Shown here: piece after piece, positions 6,601 to 8,651 of the stretch
Layout: each line of letters begins with the position of its first letter
Numbering within the stretch: the stretch's first letter is position 1
The notes under the pieces: generated by a model
The model's database searches: none
Told to the model about the DNA's origin: nothing
The model's input: the letters and a program-made list of their open reading frames with translations, nothing else
Position numbers and translations under genes: made by a program
Origin: Geobacteraceae bacterium
Lineage (GTDB): Bacteria; Desulfobacterota; Desulfuromonadia; Desulfuromonadales; Geopsychrobacteraceae
DNA length: 8,651 bases
Assembly: GCA_027064785.1 (NCBI GenBank)
Contig: JAMOPE010000343.1
Coordinates: forward strand, 1 to 8,651
Reading direction: 5' to 3'

Positions 6601-7780
6601 TAAATCAACACGTAATAAAATCCGTTCAATTCTGGTTGGTCTGACCTCAGCTGTTTCGATCGAAGATGAATCGGGGAAGGTGTTGTTGCCGAAACGGCGC
6701 AAGATCAGCGAAGAGGACTTTGATAGTGTTCCGTTCGCCCGGATTCGCGAAATCTCTGTTACTGGAGATGGTGCAGAGGAAGAAAAAATTAACACAATGC
6801 TCGATCGTCTTGCAGAGCGTGAGCAACTGATTACAGCTGTTTTCGATGACAAGATTGATAAGTGTAAGCGTGGTGACGATCTTCCTCCCGGTGTTATCAA
6901 AATGGTCAAGGTCTATATTGCCATCAAGCGTAAGCTGCAGGTTGGTGATAAAATGGCCGGTCGTCACGGTAATAAAGGTGTTCTCTCGCGGATTCTTCCG
7001 CAGGAGGATATGCCGTATATGGAAGACGGAACTCCGGTTGAGATCGTTCTCAATCCGCTGGGTGTTCCTTCACGGATGAACGTCGGGCAGATCCTCGAGA
7101 CTCACCTTGGTCTTGCGGCTCGCGGTCTGGGGAACCAGATTCGCAAGGTTCTTGAAGAGCAGTACAGTGAAAAGGCTCTCAAGGAACAGATCAAAAAAGC
7201 CTACCAGGATGATGATCTCAACGATTTCATCGATAAACTTGACGAAGATGAGTTGAAAATTCTGGCAAGGCGCTTGTTCCAGGGTGTGCCAATGGCATCA
7301 CCAGTCTTTGAAGGTGTCAGCGAGAAGCTGATCAAGAACGAAATTACCCGCTCCGGATTTGATAGCAGTGGTCAAATGACACTGTATGATGGGCAGACGG
7401 GCGAAGCTTTCAAAGAGAAAGTTACTGTCGGGATTATGTACATTCTGAAGCTTCATCACCTTGTTGATGACAAGATTCACGCCCGGTCAATCGGACCGTA
7501 CAGCCTGGTTACTCAGCAACCGCTTGGTGGTAAGGCGCAGTTCGGTGGGCAGAGACTTGGAGAGATGGAAGTCTGGGCAATGGAGGCATATGGTGCCGCC
7601 CATGCTTTGCAGGAATTCCTGACTGTCAAGTCCGATGATGTTGCCGGTCGGACCCGGATGTACGAAGCTATCGTCAAAGGGAAACACACCCTTGAAGCGG
7701 GCTTGCCGGAGTCGTTTAACGTGTTGATCAAAGAACTTCAGGCTCTGTGCCTCGATGTTGATCTGCTGGAAGAAGACTGA
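3677..7780 (+). CDS. rpoB: DNA-directed RNA polymerase subunit beta
   Basis: This encodes 1367 residues, close to the E. coli length (1342), with the proteobacterial lineage insertions in the lobe (around 230-350) and after about residue 940. Beta forms one pincer of core RNA polymerase and half of the active centre. The rifampicin pocket is [13 protein letters not shown]...[14 protein letters not shown]; Gln520, Asp523, His533, Arg536 and Ser538 match drug-sensitive E. coli residues 513, 516, 526, 529 and 531. [11 protein letters not shown] carries Glu820 and Asp821. [11 protein letters not shown] carries Lys1092 and Lys1100, equivalent to the active-site lysines 1065 and 1073. The C-terminus ([33 protein letters not shown] onward) forms the clamp contact with beta'. 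The ATG at 3677 is chosen because AAGGAG (3666-3671) lies 5 bases before it; an in-frame GTG at 3650 lies upstream of that site. Confidence 0.98.
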   Translation: MAYSFANNPLLRKHFAKVTNIIDIPNLIDIQKTSYKRFLQADLPSPERKQSGLEAVFRSVFPIHDFSDTCSMEYVSYGLGTPKYDVEECHQRGMTYAAPIKVKVRLVTWDVDKEAGTQSIRDIKEQEVYFGEIPLMTENGTFIINGTERVIVSQLHRSPGVFFSHDKGKTHSSGKILFSARIIPYRGSWLDFDFDHKDLLWVRIDRRRKLPATVLLKALGYTTEELLRYYYDLEDISWDGKGYSKKVDFDLLAGKRASTDVLSKSGEVLVKANRKFTRAAIRKLKEEGIESIPITEEDLVGQVVVSDIVDEATGEVVLECNGELTESKLEELRDKGINTFSILFIDHLYVGSYLSDTLRVDKVDTAEDAIIEIFRRLRPGDPPTIRTATTLFESLFFNADRYDISAVGRLKLNHKLGVDSPLDLSTLTKEDILRVVRYLVDLRNGKGTIDDIDHLGNRRVRAVGELLENQYRVGLVRMERAIKERMSLQDVDSLMPHDLINSKPVSAVVKEFFGSSQLSQFMDQTNPLSEVTHKRRLSALGPGGLTRERAGFEVRDVHPTHYGRVCPIETPEGPNIGLIASLSTYARINEYGFVETPYRIVEDGRVTTEIKYFSALEEEGHAIAQANAPIDDDGVFINELVNVRQTGEFLLLPPDKIDLMDVSPKQIVSVAAALIPFLENDDANRALMGSNMQRQAVPLLRTDAPLVGTGMERVVAHDSGNSVVARHDGIVESVDADRIVVQIDDKDVDAADTGVDIYNLHKFSRSNQNTCINQKPIVKVGDRVKQGDVVADGPSTQWGELALGQNILVAFMPWHGYNFEDSILISEKVVQDDRYTSIHIEEFECVARDTKLGKEEITDDIPNLGEDALRDLDESGIIRIGASVKPGDILVGKITPKGETQLSPEEKLLRAIFGEKAGDVRDTSLRVPPGEEGVVIGARVFSRKGFDKDARTEQIEAREIEKLLKDREDEIRILRKSTRNKIRSILVGLTSAVSIEDESGKVLLPKRRKISEEDFDSVPFARIREISVTGDGAEEEKINTMLDRLAEREQLITAVFDDKIDKCKRGDDLPPGVIKMVKVYIAIKRKLQVGDKMAGRHGNKGVLSRILPQEDMPYMEDGTPVEIVLNPLGVPSRMNVGQILETHLGLAARGLGNQIRKVLEEQYSEKALKEQIKKAYQDDDLNDFIDKLDEDELKILARRLFQGVPMASPVFEGVSEKLIKNEITRSGFDSSGQMTLYDGQTGEAFKEKVTVGIMYILKLHHLVDDKIHARSIGPYSLVTQQPLGGKAQFGGQRLGEMEVWAMEAYGAAHALQEFLTVKSDDVAGRTRMYEAIVKGKHTLEAGLPESFNVLIKELQALCLDVDLLEED

Positions 7781-7832
7781 TTCCAGCTGTTGCGTTATTG
7801 ACAAATTTTAGAAACTAAAGCACTCATCCTGT

Positions 7833-8651
<819 letters not shown>

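Noticed and set aside
7798..7827. Consensus -35 TTGACA at 7798-7803 between rpoB and rpoC, as an rpoC promoter
   Set aside because: At 16-18 base spacing the -10 position reads CACTCAT, which is a poor match. rpoBC are normally co-transcribed, so a lone hexamer is not enough.

Overview
This window is a conserved bacterial housekeeping locus: the end of tuf, then rpmG, tRNA-Trp, secE, nusG, rplK, rplA, rplJ, rplL, rpoB and the start of rpoC. All genes are on the + strand and tightly packed. The proteins look like those of Deltaproteobacteria in the Desulfuromonadales/Desulfuromonadia group (Geobacter, Pelobacter and Desulfuromonas relatives). The grounds are the RpoB N-terminus ([17 protein letters not shown]), the RpoC N-terminus ([14 protein letters not shown]), an EF-Tu ending in VVSEVIE, the 61-residue single-span SecE, and the order tuf-rpmG-trnW-secE-nusG. 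This placement rests on remembered family sequences, not a database search; I would not name a genus. Base composition is moderate, and no gene looks foreign.

Layout. Positions 1-99 hold the last 32 codons of tuf, followed by an 11-bp hairpin (120-145). Next come rpmG (164-313), tRNA-Trp with an encoded CCA end (343-419), secE (459-644) and nusG (664-1197). The rplK-rplA pair (1235-1657, 1682-2383) is followed by a 173-nt gap holding an L10-type leader, then rplJ (2557-3075) and rplL (3131-3511). A 165-nt structured gap with three hairpins separates rplL from rpoB (3677-7780). rpoC begins at a TTG codon (7847) and runs off the window end.

Functionally the block couples translation (EF-Tu, L33, tRNA-Trp, and the L11, L1, L10 and L7/L12 stalk-region proteins), protein export (SecE) and transcription (NusG, beta, beta'). 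Control is expected at RNA level: the L10 complex acting on the rplJ leader, attenuation or processing between rplL and rpoB, and tRNA excision between rpmG and secE.

I found no new biological system: no mobile element, CRISPR array, defence gene or unexplained coding region. The points worth a second look are non-coding: a 10-nt copy of the tRNA-Trp 5' end just before secE, a pyrimidine tract able to mask the rplJ ribosome-binding site, the tandem hairpins before rpoB, and the rpoC TTG start overlapped by a decoy ATG.
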